Positions 19,341 through 30,159 are shown, numbered from the stretch's first letter. The stretch is 64,000 nucleotides of DNA from Candidatus Sodalis endolongispinus (GCF_018777395.1 NZ_JAFJYC010000001.1:868001-932000); one strand, 5' to 3'. Translations and numbers: made by a program. The notes: generated from the sequence alone by a model not told the origin.

Positions 19341-20558
19341 GTGAGCGCACCCGTAGAAAAATCCAGCAAACTAGAAAACGTCTGTTACGACATTCGTGGC
19401 CCCGTGCTGAAAGAGGCAAAGCGCCTGGAAGAAGAAGGCAATAAAGTCATCAAGTTGAATATCGGCAACCCGGCTCCGTTCGGTTTTGACGCCCCGGACG
19501 AGATCTTGGTGGATGTGATCCGCAATCTGCCGACCGCGCAGGGCTATTGCGACTCCAAAGGGCTGTATTCCGCGCGCAAGGCCATCATGCAGCATTACCA
19601 GGCGCGCGAAATGCTGGATCTCACCGTGGAGGATGTTTATATCGGCAACGGCGTCTCGGAATTGATCCAGCAATCCATGCAGGCGTTGCTCAATAGCGGC
19701 GATGAAATGCTGATCCCGGCGCCGTATTACCCATTGTGGACGGCGTCAGTTTCGCTGTCTGGCGGCAACGCGGTGCACTACCTGTGCGATGAGGAAGCCG
19801 GTTGGTTTCCCGACTTGGACGACATTCGCCGCAAGATAACCCCCCGCAAGCGCGGGCTGGTGATTATCAACCCCAATAACCCCACCGGCGCCGTGTACAG
19901 TAAAGACATGCTGCTGTCGCTGGTTGAGATCGCCCGACAGCATAATCTGATTATTTTATCGGACGAGATTTACGACAAAATCCTTTACGACGAGGCGGAG
20001 CATCACTCCATTGCGGCGCTGGCACCCGACCTTATGACCGTCACCTTTAATGGCCTGTCGAAAACTTATCGCGTCGCCGGCTTCCGCCAGGGCTGGATGG
20101 TGCTTAACGGCCCGAAAAAACACGCCAAAAGCTATATTGAAGGGCTGGAAATGCTGGCTTCGATGCGCCTTTGCGCCAACGTGCCGATGCAGCATGCGAT
20201 TCAAACCGCTCTGGGCGTCTATCAGAGCATCAGCGAATTTATCCAGCCCGGCGGGCGGCTGTATGAACAGCGCAACCGGGCCTGGGAGCTTATCAACGAT
20301 ATCCCGGGGGTGTCCTGCGTCAAGCCGAGCGGCGCGCTCTATATGTTTCCGCGCTACGATGCCAAACGTTTCAATATCCATGATGATCAGAAACTGGTGC
20401 TTGATTTACTACTACAGGAAAAAGTGCTGCTGGTTCATGGCAGCGCGTTCAACTGGCCCTGGCCTGATCATTTGCGCATCGTGACGCTGCCGCGAGTGGA
20501 TGAGCTGGAAACCGCCATCGGCAAATTCGGCCGGTTTATGCAGCACTACCACCAATAA
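19341..20558 (+). CDS. alaA: Glutamate-pyruvate aminotransferase AlaA
   Basis: PLP-dependent class I/II aminotransferase that makes L-alanine from pyruvate and glutamate. From the GTG at 19341 (SAPVEKSSKLENVCYDIRGP) the product has 405 residues, exactly the E. coli length. A ribosome site AGAAGGG lies 8 nt upstream. Substrate and cofactor segments are conserved: NIGNPAPFGFDAPDE, INPNNPTGAVYS, ILSDEIYDKILYD, and the PLP lysine in FNGLSKTYRVAGFRQG near residue 240. Starts at 19113 or 19284 would add unmatched residues. Intact. Confidence 0.95.
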   Translation: MSAPVEKSSKLENVCYDIRGPVLKEAKRLEEEGNKVIKLNIGNPAPFGFDAPDEILVDVIRNLPTAQGYCDSKGLYSARKAIMQHYQAREMLDLTVEDVYIGNGVSELIQQSMQALLNSGDEMLIPAPYYPLWTASVSLSGGNAVHYLCDEEAGWFPDLDDIRRKITPRKRGLVIINPNNPTGAVYSKDMLLSLVEIARQHNLIILSDEIYDKILYDEAEHHSIAALAPDLMTVTFNGLSKTYRVAGFRQGWMVLNGPKKHAKSYIEGLEMLASMRLCANVPMQHAIQTALGVYQSISEFIQPGGRLYEQRNRAWELINDIPGVSCVKPSGALYMFPRYDAKRFNIHDDQKLVLDLLLQEKVLLVHGSAFNWPWPDHLRIVTLPRVDELETAIGKFGRFMQHYHQ

Positions 20559-20919
20559 GCACAGCCGGGCGGCGTGGCCGCAGGCCTGGCCGATTGTGCC
20601 CGGACATCATGCTTGACCTCAGCGCCGCCACGGCTGGCAGCGCGACGCAAGCTTGGTCGTTTGCCCGCAGGCGTAGCACCCCATCAGCGCCGCCGGTGCG
20701 ACGCAGGCTTGGTCATTTGCCCGCAGGCGTAGCACCCCGCCAGCGCCGCCGGTGCGACGCAGGCTTAGTCGTTTGCCCGCGGGTGTAACACTTCATCAGC
20801 GCCGTCGCGATCGTGTTGCACCCCAGGAGCAGCCTACAGGCCGGCATCGGGAGATTTGCATAACCGCCACCGGGTGCGCACAATAGCGTTTCCGTTGTCG
20901 CATCTTTCTGGAAACGTTT
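20559..20919. other. Intergenic alaA-yfbR with tandem repeat
   Basis: About 360 nt without a gene, GC-rich, mostly filled by the degenerate 56-bp tandem repeat listed separately. The last 80 nt before yfbR should carry its promoter and ribosome site, but no clear hexamers stand out. Confidence 0.6.
20620..20830. repeat. 56-bp degenerate tandem repeat, about 3.5 copies
   Basis: Units begin with CAGCGCCGCC at 20620, 20685 and 20741, and with CAGCGCCG at 20797. The last three starts are exactly 56 nt apart; the first unit carries about 9 extra nt. Each unit contains GTGCGACGCAGGCTTGGTC and TTTGCCCGCAGGCGTAGCAC with few substitutions, the first and last being more diverged. There are no unique spacers, so this is not CRISPR. 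Origin and role are unknown. Confidence 0.85.
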
Positions 20920-21519
20920 ATGACTCAAAGCCACTTTTTCGCCCATCTGTCACGCCTGAAACTTATCAACCGCTGGCCGCTGATGCGCAATGTGCGTACC
21001 GAAAATGTCTCGGAGCACAGTCTGCAGGTGGCATTTGTCGCCCACGTGCTGGCGCTCATCAATAATCGTCTGTTCGGTGGTGACCTGAACGCCGAACGCA
21101 TCGCGCTGCTGGCCATGTATCACGACGCCAGCGAAGTGCTGACCGGCGATATGCCGACGCCCATCAAGTATTACAATGCGCAGATTGCCCATGAGTACAA
21201 AAATATCGAAAAAATTGCACAGCAAAAACTGATAGAGATGGTGCCGGAAGCGCTGCGGGAAGATTTCCGTCTGCTTATCGACGAGCAGTATTACCTGCCC
21301 GCGGAGAAAGCCGTCGTCAAGCAGGCCGATGCCCTGTGCGCCTACCTGAAATGCCTGGAGGAGATTTCCGCCGGTAATAACGAATTCACCCTGGCGATGG
21401 CGCGCCTGGAAAAAACGCTCAACGAGCGGCGCAGCCCCGCGATGGACTATTTCCAGCAGGTGTTTATTCCCAGCTTCAGCCTGTCACTGGATGAAATCAG
21501 CCAGGATTCGCCGCTGTAG
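20920..21519 (+). CDS. yfbR: 5'-deoxynucleotidase YfbR
   Basis: HD-domain phosphohydrolase that dephosphorylates dNMPs to deoxynucleosides, with a role in thymidylate supply. The product has 199 residues, the E. coli length. Metal ligands are visible: His33 (VSEHSLQVA), His68-Asp69 ([12 protein letters not shown]) and the Asp in [16 protein letters not shown]. The C-terminus [11 protein letters not shown] is typical. It ends in TAG. Intact. Confidence 0.97.
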   Translation: MTQSHFFAHLSRLKLINRWPLMRNVRTENVSEHSLQVAFVAHVLALINNRLFGGDLNAERIALLAMYHDASEVLTGDMPTPIKYYNAQIAHEYKNIEKIAQQKLIEMVPEALREDFRLLIDEQYYLPAEKAVVKQADALCAYLKCLEEISAGNNEFTLAMARLEKTLNERRSPAMDYFQQVFIPSFSLSLDEISQDSPL

Positions 21520-21612
21520 CGCCGCCGGGCTGTAGCTTATCTTCGCCTAATGCACGACCCGCCGCCGGGCTGTGACGCATCTTCCCCTGACGCACGACCC
21601 GACGCTGGCCGG

Positions 21613-23426
21613 TCAAAAAGGATAGAGCAGCGGCACCACCAGCACGCTGGCGGCCATCACCAGAAGGGTGAACGGCACGCCGATACGCACAAAATCGCTG
21701 AACTTATAGCCTCCCGGCCCGAGCACCAGCGTATTGACCGGCGATGACACCGGCGTCATAAAGGCCGCCGAGGCGGCAATGGCAACAATCATGGCAAACG
21801 GATACGGCGAGACGCCCAACTGATGAGCCGCGTCCAGTGCGATAGGCGCCATCAAGAACGCGGTGGCGGTATTGGAGAGAAACAGCCCGGTTACCGCGCA
21901 CAGGATAAACATGCTGAGCAGCATCACATGGGCCCCCGCCCCGCCCGACAGGCGCATTAACAGATGTACCACGACATCGACGCCGCCGGTTTTCTCCAGC
22001 GCCAGCGCGAACGGCATCATGCCGACAATCAAAATCATGCTTGGCCAATGGATGGCCCTGTAGGCGCTATTCATATCGATGCAGCGGAACTTGCCCATGA
22101 GCAGACAAGCGATAAGTGCGGCAATAGGGTTGGGGATATGATCGGTTATCATCATCCCGACCATCAGCACCAGCGCCAGCAGCGCATGTGGCGCCTGACT
22201 GGCCGCCGGCGCGACCTGGTCCACTTCGGCCGGTGAATTGAGCAGAATAAAATCGCGCGTGCGGGCCTGCAGTTGCCGGATGCGCTTCCAGTCGCCTATC
22301 ACCAGCAGGATATCCCCCAGCTGTAATGGCTCGTCGATCAGCACGCCAGGCAGCGCCTCGCCGCTGCGGCGGATGCCCGCCACGTTCAGCCCGTAACGGC
22401 TGCGAAACGCCACCTCCCTAAGGGTATGGCCCAGCAGAGAAGAGTCTGGGATCAGGCTGACCTCCGCCATTCCCACCTCGCGCGCCTGACTGGAAAAATA
22501 TTCGCCGCGCAGTACCATCGGCTACAGCTGCTGTTCGCTGCAAAACTGACGCAAGTCCATCTCGGCGGCGGACATATCGATAAGCAGTACATCCCGCGGT
22601 CGCAACTCGGTGTTGCCGCCAGCGCTTACCATCACCAGGCGGAATTTGCGCCAGCGCTCAATGCCGACCACATTGGCGCTATAACGGTCGCGCAGGCGCA
22701 AATCATCCAGTCGGCGGCCGATAAGCGGCGAACCGGCGCGCAGCGCCAGACGCCTGGCACGTCCAGATAGCCGGTAATCGCGGATCAGATCGCGAAAGGT
22801 GCGGCGCGGCCATCATCGGGCACCGTCAACCAGAAACGCGCCACCGTCATATAGCCCATGCCGAGAACCAGCACCAGACAGCCTATCGGCGTTACCGCGA
22901 AGAAGCCGAACGCCGGCAGGTCATTGCGCAATAATTCGCTGTTGACCACCATATTGGGCGGCGTCGCCACCAGTGTCATCATGCCGCTGATAAGCCCGGC
23001 GAAACTGAGCGGCATCATCAGCCGCCCCGGCGGGGTTTTCATCCGCGCGGCCACGCTGATTACCACCGGAATAAAAATCGCCACCACGCCGGTTGAACTC
23101 ATAAACGCCCCCAGCGCGGCCACCGTGACCATTAACAACAGCAACATGCGCAGCTCGCTGTTGCCGGCCATGCGCACCAGCCAGTCGCCGACCGACAACG
23201 CGATGCCGGTGCGCACCAGCCCGTCGCCGATGACGAACAAAGCCGCGATAAGTAACACGTTGGGGTCGCTGAAACCGGCGGTGGCCTCGGCCAACGTCAA
23301 GGTACCGCTCAGCAAGAAGGCGACAATGACCAACAATGCCACCACATCCATGCGCACCTTACCGGTGATGAACAGCACCACCGTCACCAGCAGCAGGCCA
23401 AGCACCCAGAGGAGTTCGTCGTTCAT
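21613..23426 (-). pseudogene. yfbS: yfbS, DASS-type transporter with RCK domains, frameshift plus amber
   Basis: A divalent anion:Na+ symporter-like permease with two central RCK/TrkA-C domains; E. coli YfbS has 610 residues. Reading starts at ATG 23426 ([16 protein letters not shown]). The first membrane half is good to about 22808, where one base is missing. The RCK region ([15 protein letters not shown], then [20 protein letters not shown]) runs in the next frame and meets a TAG at 22522-22524 in CTG-TAG-CCG, where relatives have Leu-Glu-Pro. From 22518 the last 301 residues are well conserved to 21613. With the lost base restored the length is about 604. Two independent lesions make it a true pseudogene. 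Confidence 0.93.
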
Positions 23427-23471
23427 GCCAACATCCCATCCTGAAAAAAACCAACGGCCACAGCATGCCAT

Positions 23472-23495
23472 AAAAAAACCCCGCGATGCGGGGTT
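23472..23495 (-). terminator. Intrinsic terminator of yfbT
   Basis: On the minus strand the stem AACCCCGC-ATC-GCGGGGTT is followed by a T7 run. It lies about 20 nt after the yfbT stop and 45 nt before the yfbS start. It separates yfbT from yfbS. Confidence 0.9.
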
Positions 23496-23514
23496 CTCAG
23501 CGTTTATTGCGCGA

Positions 23515-24177
23515 TCAGGCGACCTCGCGGCGGCTCACCAGGGCGAAATCCCCTTCCCGGGTCACCCTGAGCTGTTGCAGCGAAGCGACAATCATCCCCA
23601 CCGCGTCTTTCTGCGGCGTATCCGGCGGCGGATTCACGGCAATCACGGGACACCCCGCCGCCAGCCCGGACTGGATGCCGGCGATTGCGTCCTCCACCAC
23701 AATGCAGTCCGCAGGCCGCAAACCCAGCTTTTCGGCGCCGAGCAAATACGGATCCGGCTGCGTTTTGCCGAGCGGCACCTGCTCCGCGGTAATAAGCACC
23801 GGCGGTGCCGGGAGCTGGCCCGCACGCACGCGGGCGGAGGCGACCGGCAGCGAGCCGGAGGTGACAATTGCCCACGGCAGCTGCAGGCGGTTAAGCTCGG
23901 TCAGCAGCTCGCGGGCACCGGGCAGCGCACTCACGCCCTCAATCGTTTCAGCTTCAAAGCGTTCCAATAGACGGTATTCGTGTTGAATAGTCTCTTCGCT
24001 TTGCCCCGGCATAAAATGGCGCAGCGAGGTAATAGCCTGTTTGCCGTGTATAAAATTCAACACTTCCGCTTCCGGCACGCCATGGCGACGCGCCCAGTTC
24101 CCCCAGGCCAACTCCACCACCGGCAGCAAGTCAATTAACGTTCCATCCAGGTCAAACAAAAAGCCTAAACCGCGCAC
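23515..24177 (-). CDS. yfbT: HAD-family sugar phosphatase YfbT (HxpA)
   Basis: Haloacid-dehalogenase-like phosphatase acting on sugar phosphates. I chose the GTG at 24177 ([14 protein letters not shown]) because GAGGAG stands 6 nt upstream. It yields 220 residues against 216 in E. coli; ATG 24207 would add ten unmatched residues and overlap yfbU. HAD motifs: [12 protein letters not shown] with the nucleophile Asp, [22 protein letters not shown] and [15 protein letters not shown]. Motif III reads GKTQPDP where relatives have GKPEPD, and motif I reads LIDLLP for LVDSLP. These substitutions do not remove catalytic residues. Confidence 0.9.
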   Translation of the reverse strand: MRGLGFLFDLDGTLIDLLPVVELAWGNWARRHGVPEAEVLNFIHGKQAITSLRHFMPGQSEETIQHEYRLLERFEAETIEGVSALPGARELLTELNRLQLPWAIVTSGSLPVASARVRAGQLPAPPVLITAEQVPLGKTQPDPYLLGAEKLGLRPADCIVVEDAIAGIQSGLAAGCPVIAVNPPPDTPQKDAVGMIVASLQQLRVTREGDFALVSRREVA

Positions 24178-24199
24178 AAGCCGCTCCTCTACTCCGTCT

Positions 24200-24695
24200 T
24201 CAGGCATTGATAATTTGGGAGATTTCTACCGCACTCAAATGGTACTGACGCGGACAGGCCTGCCAAACCGCCAGCATCCGCAAATATTTGTCCCGCATTT
24301 TGGTCTGGGCGTTAAAGCCGTGGGTACCGGAGTCGAAATGGGTGTAGCGCCCTTCGGTGAACGCCATGAAACGCACATAGCCCAGATAGCGGGCTTCGGT
24401 GGCGGCATCAAAGCCGAGAAACGCCAGACGGCGTTCATCTATGTCATGGCGCTCCTTCAGATTGGACCACGACACCTGCATGGTGTGGTGCATTTCCATA
24501 ATATCGATAATCGTGCGGCCAAACGTCTTCGCCAAGCGCGCCAAAATCGCGGTCCAGCTCGCGCATCTGCAGGCCATAACCACGCTCGACAATGGTCTGT
24601 AGCCGACGGTAACGCTCGCTGTTGTCAGGATCGAGCAAGGTCATCATTTTATAATGATTAGACAAGATAATCCGTTGAGCGTTGGTCATCTCCAT
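24200..24695 (-). pseudogene. yfbU: yfbU, conserved UPF0304 protein, one-base frameshift
   Basis: YfbU is a small cytosolic protein of poorly known function; overexpression harms E. coli. The N-terminal half ([34 protein letters not shown]) reads from 24695. The C-terminal half ([48 protein letters not shown]) reads one frame on to 24200. The shift sits at three A on the plus strand (24521-24523), and removing one restores exactly 164 residues, the E. coli length. It is a single slippage-type lesion in an otherwise perfect gene; a sequencing error is possible. Confidence 0.9.
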
Positions 24696-24862
24696 AATCT
24701 ACTCCTGGTGTTAAAAGCCTGGCAGGGCCAGGAAAGTCTGCATGGCATAGCGCTGTGCACCTGGGTAGCGCAAACCCCGCTTTGTTTGATGTAAACCATG
24801 ACCGGATGAAATATTTATGACGGCGCAGCCGGCACCGGGCGTGCCGACAGGGCCTTTAGAGA

Positions 24863-25318
24863 TTATAAATCATCCAGAAACGCTTTATCGAGCAGTTTAA
24901 AAGCCCGTTTCAGCATCTCGGCGAGCATCTGATAGGTCGGCGCGCCTTCCACCGGCGCCAGCGCCTGGCCCGCCTCTTTGAGCTTTTGCCGTACCTCATG
25001 AAACCAAGTCAGCAGCGAGGGGGGCAGCGGTGTTATCGAGCGCTTACCGAGCCACCACAAGCCCTGCATCGGCAGGCTGCAGGAGAAAATAGCGGTCGCC
25101 ACCGCCGGGCCGAGCTGTCCTCCCATGGCAATTTGCCAGGTCAGGGTAAAGACCGCTACCGCCGGCATAAAGCGGACGCCGAAACGGGTGGCGCGCACGA
25201 CGCGATGTTCCGGGAACATCGGCGCCAGGCTTTTTTCGGCCGGCCAGGCCTTCATATAGTTTTGTCCGCGCTGGCATATTTTGTACCAACTTACCGAACC
25301 GGAGGGGAGTGTCGACAT
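24863..25318 (-). CDS. yfbV: Inner membrane protein YfbV (UPF0208)
   Basis: Two-helix inner membrane protein. In E. coli YfbV affects chromosome macrodomain insulation of Ter. I chose ATG 25318 ([13 protein letters not shown]), giving 151 residues, the E. coli length. The membrane segments ([19 protein letters not shown] and [20 protein letters not shown]) are followed by a conserved C-terminal helix ([21 protein letters not shown], last 21 residues, same order). It lies divergently next to ackA, as in E. coli. Confidence 0.93.
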   Translation of the reverse strand: MSTLPSGSVSWYKICQRGQNYMKAWPAEKSLAPMFPEHRVVRATRFGVRFMPAVAVFTLTWQIAMGGQLGPAVATAIFSCSLPMQGLWWLGKRSITPLPPSLLTWFHEVRQKLKEAGQALAPVEGAPTYQMLAEMLKRAFKLLDKAFLDDL

Positions 25319-25658
25319 AGCGGACCTCAACTTTATGAACAATGATTAAAATTTTCTCGCAACTTCACTATGGATTTTATAACAATTAAATATATTTTGT
25401 CTTTAACGCACTCTGTCGTTATCCTATTCCGCGCTGCGGGGCAGTGCCTGCGCCGCCATTCGCGTTCCGGTCGACCGCGACAGCCAGGGGCGCAAGCCGC
25501 CTTAAGCTACGTATCAGGGCCGCGTGAGCGCATTGCCGACATCATAACCGCGAAATCACCGCATCCATGATGTTAATCATAAATGTCAGCGGCGGAATGC
25601 GCTACGATTAAAGCCTGTTTGACGAATTATTAACCACGTATAACAAGTAGGTACTTCC
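25319..25658. other. Divergent yfbV-ackA intergenic region
   Basis: About 340 nt holding the divergent promoters of yfbV and ackA-pta. The left 100 nt are AT-rich, the centre is GC-rich. TTGACG (25620-25625) and TATAAC stand upstream of ackA but with only 14 nt between them, too short for a confident sigma70 call. AGTAGG precedes the ackA ATG. No gene seen. Confidence 0.5.
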
Positions 25659-26864
25659 ATGTCGAGTAAGCTAGTACTGGTTCTTAACTGTGGCAGTTCA
25701 TCTTTGAAATTCGCCATTATCGATGCCGCCAACGGTGAAAAACAACTCTCCGGTCTCGCCGAGTGCTTCAATCTGCCGGAAGCGCGTATCAAATGGAAGA
25801 TGGACGGCGCCAAACAAGAAGCGGCGTTAGGTGCCGGCAGCGCACACAGTGAAGCGCTGCATTTTATCGTTAATACCATATTGTTGACACAAAAACCGGA
25901 ACTTTCGGCACAATTAACTGCCATCGGACACCGCATCGTGCACGGCGGCGAACACTTCACCCAGTCCGTCATCATTAATGATGACGTGGTAAAAGGCATC
26001 GAAGATTCCATTCCGTTCGCGCCGCTGCATAATCCCGCTCATCTTATCGGCATCCGCGAAGCCCTAAAAGAATTTCCACAGCTGGCGCAAAAGAACGTAG
26101 CGGTTTTTGATACCGCTTTCCATCAGACAATGCCGGAAGAATCGTATCTTTACGCCCTGCCCTATTCTTTATATCAGGATCATGCTATCCGCCGCTATGG
26201 CGCACACGGCACCAGCCACTTTTATGTCAGCCGCGAAGCGGCGAAACTGCTCTATAAGCCGGTTGACCAGCTGAACGTCATCACCTGCCATTTGGGTAAC
26301 GGCGGCTCCGTTTCCGCTATTCGCAACGGCCAGTGCGTGGATACCTCCATGGGGCTGACGCCGCTGGAAGGTCTGGTGATGGGTACCCGCAGCGGCGATA
26401 TCGATCCGGCCATCATTTTTCATTTACACGATGCGTTAGGCATGTCCGTTGGCCAAATCAATACCTTGTTGACCAAAGAGTCCGGCCTGCTGGGCCTGAC
26501 CGGCGTGACCAGCGATTGCCGCTATGTCGAGGACAATTACCGCGAAAAAGCCGACGCCCGCCGCGCCATGGATGTGTACTGCCACCGTCTGGCCAAATAC
26601 ATCGGTTCTTATAGCGCGCTGATGGAGGGCCGGCTGGACGCGGTGATTTTCACCGGCGGTATCGGCGAAAACGCCGCGATGGTGCGCGAGCTATCGCTGA
26701 AAAAACTGGCGCTGCTGGGCTTTGAGGTGGATCATGAACGTAACCTGGCCGCCCGTTTCGGCCATGGCGGCGTGATTACCACCGACGCCAGCCGCCCGGC
26801 CATCGTCATCCCGACCAACGAGGAGTTGGTCATCGCCCAGGACGCCGCGCGTCTGACCGCGTAA
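25659..26864 (+). CDS. ackA: Acetate kinase
   Basis: Interconverts acetyl phosphate + ADP and acetate + ATP, the second half of the Pta-AckA overflow pathway. The product has 401 residues (E. coli 400). Motifs of the ASKHA fold are complete: [12 protein letters not shown] at the N-terminus, [47 protein letters not shown] and [14 protein letters not shown]. It is followed after 72 nt by pta on the same strand. Intact. Confidence 0.98.
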   Translation: MSSKLVLVLNCGSSSLKFAIIDAANGEKQLSGLAECFNLPEARIKWKMDGAKQEAALGAGSAHSEALHFIVNTILLTQKPELSAQLTAIGHRIVHGGEHFTQSVIINDDVVKGIEDSIPFAPLHNPAHLIGIREALKEFPQLAQKNVAVFDTAFHQTMPEESYLYALPYSLYQDHAIRRYGAHGTSHFYVSREAAKLLYKPVDQLNVITCHLGNGGSVSAIRNGQCVDTSMGLTPLEGLVMGTRSGDIDPAIIFHLHDALGMSVGQINTLLTKESGLLGLTGVTSDCRYVEDNYREKADARRAMDVYCHRLAKYIGSYSALMEGRLDAVIFTGGIGENAAMVRELSLKKLALLGFEVDHERNLAARFGHGGVITTDASRPAIVIPTNEELVIAQDAARLTA

Positions 26865-26872
26865 TTACCCTC

Positions 26873-26903
26873 CCCCGCCGGCGTTGTCCGGCGGGGCTGT
26901 TTT
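26873..26903 (+). terminator. Hairpin between ackA and pta
   Basis: Perfect 9-bp stem CCCCGCCGG-CGTTGT-CCGGCGGGG followed by CTGTTTT, 9 nt after the ackA stop. It resembles a weak intrinsic terminator and could reduce read-through into pta or protect the ackA message. E. coli also transcribes pta partly from its own promoter. Confidence 0.6.
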
Positions 26904-26936
26904 GACTAACGAGCAACCGTTGAAAGAGGTTTAGCC

Positions 26937-29081
26937 GTGTCCCGTACAATCATGTTGATCCCTACCGGCACCAGCGTCGGACTGACCAGCGTCAGCCTCG
27001 GCGTCATCCGCGCCATGGAGCAAAAGGGCGTAAGCCTGAGCGTGTTCAAACCCATCGCACAGCCCCGCTCCGGTGAGGACACCCTCGACGCCACCACCCG
27101 TATTATTCGCGCTAACTCCACCATTCCTTCCGCCGAACCGCTGGCCATGAGCTATGTTGAATCGCTGCTCGGCTCCAACCAGCAAGACGTGCTGATGGAA
27201 GAGATAATCGCCCGCTATCATGCCAATACCCAAGAGGCGGAAGTAGTGCTGGTGGAAGGCCTGGTCCCCACCCGTAAACATCAGTTTGCCATCGCGCTGA
27301 ACTACGAAATCGCCCGGACGCTCAATGCCGAGATCGTCTTTGTACTGTCGTTGGGCAACGATTCGCCGGATCAGCTGAAAGAACGCATCGAGCTGGTACG
27401 GTCGAGCTTCGGCGGCAGCAAAAATAAAAACATCACCGGCGTCATCGTCAACAAATTGAATGCGCCGGTGGATGAACAGGGTCGCACCCGCCCGGATCTG
27501 TCGGAGATTTTCGACGATTCCAGCAAGGCCAGCGTCGCCAACGTTGACCCGAGCCTGCTGTTTGAAAATAGCCCGCTGCCGGTGTTGGGCTGCATTCCGT
27601 GGAATTTCGATCTTATCGCCACCCGCGCCATCGACATGGCGCGCCATCTGGGCGCGACGATTATTCACGAAGGGGAAATCCAGACCCGGCGCGTGAAATC
27701 CGTCACCTTCTGCGCGCGCAGCCTGCCGAATATGCTGGAGCATTTCCGCCCCGGCTCGCTGCTGGTCACCTCCGCTGACCGTCCCGACGTGCTGGTCGCC
27801 GCCTGCCTCGCCGCGATGAACGGCGTGGAAATCGGTGCGGTGCTGCTGACCGGCGGCTATGACATCGACTCGCGCATTCAGCAACTGTGCGAACGCGCCT
27901 TCCAGACCGGTCTGCCGATGTTTACCGTGCAGACCAACACCTGGCAGACCTCTCTCAGCCTGCAAAGCTTCAGCCTTGAAGTGCCGGCCGATGACCACAG
28001 CCGGGTGGAAAAACTGCAAAACTATGTCGCGGGCCATATTGATAATGCCTGGATCGAATCGCTGTCCGCCAGCTCCGAACGTCCGCGCCGCCTGTCGCCG
28101 CCGGCGTTCCGCTATCAGTTGACCGAACTGGCGCTCCAGGCGGGCAAACGCATCGTCCTGCCGGAAGGCGACGAGCCGCGCACCGTGAAGGCGGCCTCTA
28201 TCTGCGCCGAGCGCGGCATAGCCCATTGCGTTTTGCTGGGCAATCCCGATGAAATTCAGCGCGTCGCGGCAGTACAAGGCGTGACGCTCGGCGACGGCAT
28301 CGAAATTATCGATCCGGAAGTGGCGCGCGAGAAGTATGTCGCCCGTCTGGTTGAACTGCGCAAAAGTAAAGGCATGACCGAAGTGGTGGCCCGCGAACAG
28401 CTGGAAGACAACGTGGTGCTGGGCACGCTGATGCTGGAGCAGGGCGAAGTGGACGGTCTGGTGTCAGGTGCGATACATACCACCACCAATACCATCCGTC
28501 CGCCGCTGCAACTTATCAAGACCGCGCCGGGCAGTTCGCTGGTGTCGTCAGTGTTCTTTATGCTGCTGCCTGAACAGGTATTGGTGTATGGCGACTGCGC
28601 CATACACCCGGACCCGACCTCGGAACAATTGGCGGAAATCGCGATTCAGTCGGCTGATTCCGCTGCCGCCTTCGGTATTGAACCGCGCGTGGCGATGATT
28701 TCCTACTCGACGGGCACCTCCGGCGCAGGCAGCGACGTCGAGAAGGTGCGCGAAGCCACCCGCCTGGCGCAGGAAAAACGCCCGGACCTGGTGATTGACG
28801 GCCCGCTGCAGTATGACGCCGCCATCATGGCCGACGTCGCGCTGTCGAAAGCGCCCAACTCTCCGGTGGCCGGTCAGGCGACGGTGTTCATCTTCCCGGA
28901 TTTGAACACCGGTAACACCACCTATAAAGCGGTGCAGCGTTCAGCGGATCTGATCTCCATCGGCCCGATGCTGCAGGGGATGCGCAAGCCTGTCAACGAC
29001 CTCTCGCGCGGTGCGCTGGTCGACGATATCGTCTATACCGTCGCCCTCACCGCTATCCAATCGAAGCAGGCGGAAGGCTGA
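26937..29081 (+). CDS. pta: Phosphate acetyltransferase
   Basis: Converts acetyl-CoA and phosphate to acetyl phosphate. The product has 714 residues, exactly the E. coli length, from a GTG start ([20 protein letters not shown]), as in E. coli pta. The N-terminal P-loop-like regulatory domain (about 1-220) and DRTGG domain ([18 protein letters not shown]) precede the catalytic PTA_PTB domain (about 390-714), with [15 protein letters not shown] and [17 protein letters not shown]. Intact. Confidence 0.98.
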   Translation: MSRTIMLIPTGTSVGLTSVSLGVIRAMEQKGVSLSVFKPIAQPRSGEDTLDATTRIIRANSTIPSAEPLAMSYVESLLGSNQQDVLMEEIIARYHANTQEAEVVLVEGLVPTRKHQFAIALNYEIARTLNAEIVFVLSLGNDSPDQLKERIELVRSSFGGSKNKNITGVIVNKLNAPVDEQGRTRPDLSEIFDDSSKASVANVDPSLLFENSPLPVLGCIPWNFDLIATRAIDMARHLGATIIHEGEIQTRRVKSVTFCARSLPNMLEHFRPGSLLVTSADRPDVLVAACLAAMNGVEIGAVLLTGGYDIDSRIQQLCERAFQTGLPMFTVQTNTWQTSLSLQSFSLEVPADDHSRVEKLQNYVAGHIDNAWIESLSASSERPRRLSPPAFRYQLTELALQAGKRIVLPEGDEPRTVKAASICAERGIAHCVLLGNPDEIQRVAAVQGVTLGDGIEIIDPEVAREKYVARLVELRKSKGMTEVVAREQLEDNVVLGTLMLEQGEVDGLVSGAIHTTTNTIRPPLQLIKTAPGSSLVSSVFFMLLPEQVLVYGDCAIHPDPTSEQLAEIAIQSADSAAAFGIEPRVAMISYSTGTSGAGSDVEKVREATRLAQEKRPDLVIDGPLQYDAAIMADVALSKAPNSPVAGQATVFIFPDLNTGNTTYKAVQRSADLISIGPMLQGMRKPVNDLSRGALVDDIVYTVALTAIQSKQAEG

Positions 29082-29110
29082 TTTAGCGTTAACCGCTGCC
29101 GAAACGACCA

Positions 29111-29137
29111 CGCCGGCCCCGGGCCGGCGTTTTTTTT
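29111..29137 (+). terminator. Intrinsic terminator of ackA-pta
   Basis: GC-rich palindrome CGCCGGCCCCGGGCCGGCG directly followed by eight T, 30 nt after the pta stop codon. A textbook Rho-independent terminator. Confidence 0.95.
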
Positions 29138-29504
29138 GCCCCGTAAAGGGCTTCTTTGAATTTTCCGCGCGCTGTCCCTATCCGACCATGGCGGGAGCGA
29201 GAGTTCCCTAGCGCTCAATACGGGCCATTCCCCATAGACTTATCGCGACTGTCTGACCTGAAACCCGATTTGCCCGAGCAATCACACTGCGTGCTGCCTC
29301 AGTCGTACGCCGGTAAAGCCCATGCAAATGCGCTGCGCCCTGCCTCGCACCTAGGCCGGAAAAGCGCGTGCAAATGTGCAGAGCTCTGCCTCACACCCGC
29401 GTCGGTTTGCCCAGCCAAGCGTACTGCCACCCTCCTCGCGCGTACGCTGGTTTCACCGGTGCAGATGGACCAGGGTATGCCTTTCGCGACGCACGTGCCG
29501 ACAG
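29138..29504. other. Intergenic pta-yfcD, site of lost yfcC
   Basis: About 370 nt with no supported gene. E. coli has the transporter gene yfcC here; I recognise no remnant of it. The middle is occupied by a degenerate 46-bp tandem repeat (separate entry). Short open frames here have no family features. Confidence 0.6.
29294..29430. repeat. 46-bp degenerate tandem repeat, about 3 copies
   Basis: CTGCCTC recurs at 29294, 29340 and 29386, exactly 46 nt apart. The units also share CCGGTAAAGCCCATGCAAATG / CCGGAAAAGCGCGTGCAAATG. Copies differ by many substitutions, so the array is old. It occupies the place of the missing yfcC gene. Confidence 0.7.
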
Positions 29505-30074
29505 CTACTGGGCCGCGTCATCGTCCGACGTTTGCGCGGCCAGCGGTTTGCCAAAGCTTTGGGCGTTATTGCGGCTCAGCCACAGCGACAGCGCTTTCAG
29601 CGAGTCCGGGGTGAATTCATCGCAGCGGCCGGTAATTTCCTCCGGCGTCAGCCAGTTAACGTCCTCGACCTCGCTTTCCTGGAGCGCAAACGGGCCATGG
29701 GTGACGCAGCTAAACAGCGAGCCCCACACGCGGCAGGCCTCATTCTCAAAATAAAATTGCCCGTGTTCAGCGAAGGGAAGATCCGCGATGCCCAGCTCTT
29801 CTTCCGCCTCGCGACGGGCGGAATCGAGCATCCCCTCGCCGCTTTGCGCCACGCCGCCGGCGGTCGCATCCAGATAGCCCGGATAGAAGTCTTTGCTGGC
29901 GGTACGACGCTGAACCAGAATATTGCCCGCACCATCATGCACCACAATATAGCTGGCGCGGTGACGCAGACGTTCCGCGCGCATCTGCTGGCGGCTGGCC
30001 TGGGCGATGACGTCATTTTTCTCATTGACAATGTCGACCCATTCCTCACCGGCAGACTGACTCTGTTGCTCCAT
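29505..30074 (-). CDS. yfcD: Nudix hydrolase YfcD
   Basis: Nudix family protein related to isopentenyl-diphosphate isomerase-like hydrolases; the substrate is not established. The product has 189 residues (E. coli 180). The Nudix box G-x5-E-x7-REUxEExGU is complete ([20 protein letters not shown] followed by LGI). The N-terminal [20 protein letters not shown] is typical. It ends in TAG, which shows that UAG is used as a normal stop in this genome. Confidence 0.95.
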   Translation of the reverse strand: MEQQSQSAGEEWVDIVNEKNDVIAQASRQQMRAERLRHRASYIVVHDGAGNILVQRRTASKDFYPGYLDATAGGVAQSGEGMLDSARREAEEELGIADLPFAEHGQFYFENEACRVWGSLFSCVTHGPFALQESEVEDVNWLTPEEITGRCDEFTPDSLKALSLWLSRNNAQSFGKPLAAQTSDDDAAQ

Positions 30075-30159
30075 CCTATGACACCCTTATGCAATGGCGC
30101 GGGCTGACCGCGCGGTATGGTTGAACGTAAGAAACGCGATTGACGTATTGGGTCATAAC

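Noticed and set aside
20620..20830. Possible CRISPR array
   Set aside because: Units abut directly with no unique spacers of constant length, repeats are not palindromic, and there are no cas genes.
26931..28277. 448-codon open frame on the minus strand
   Set aside because: Antisense to pta, an intact 714-residue gene; no domain or ribosome site.
29376..30107. 243-codon plus-strand frame
   Set aside because: Antisense to yfcD, which has a complete Nudix box.
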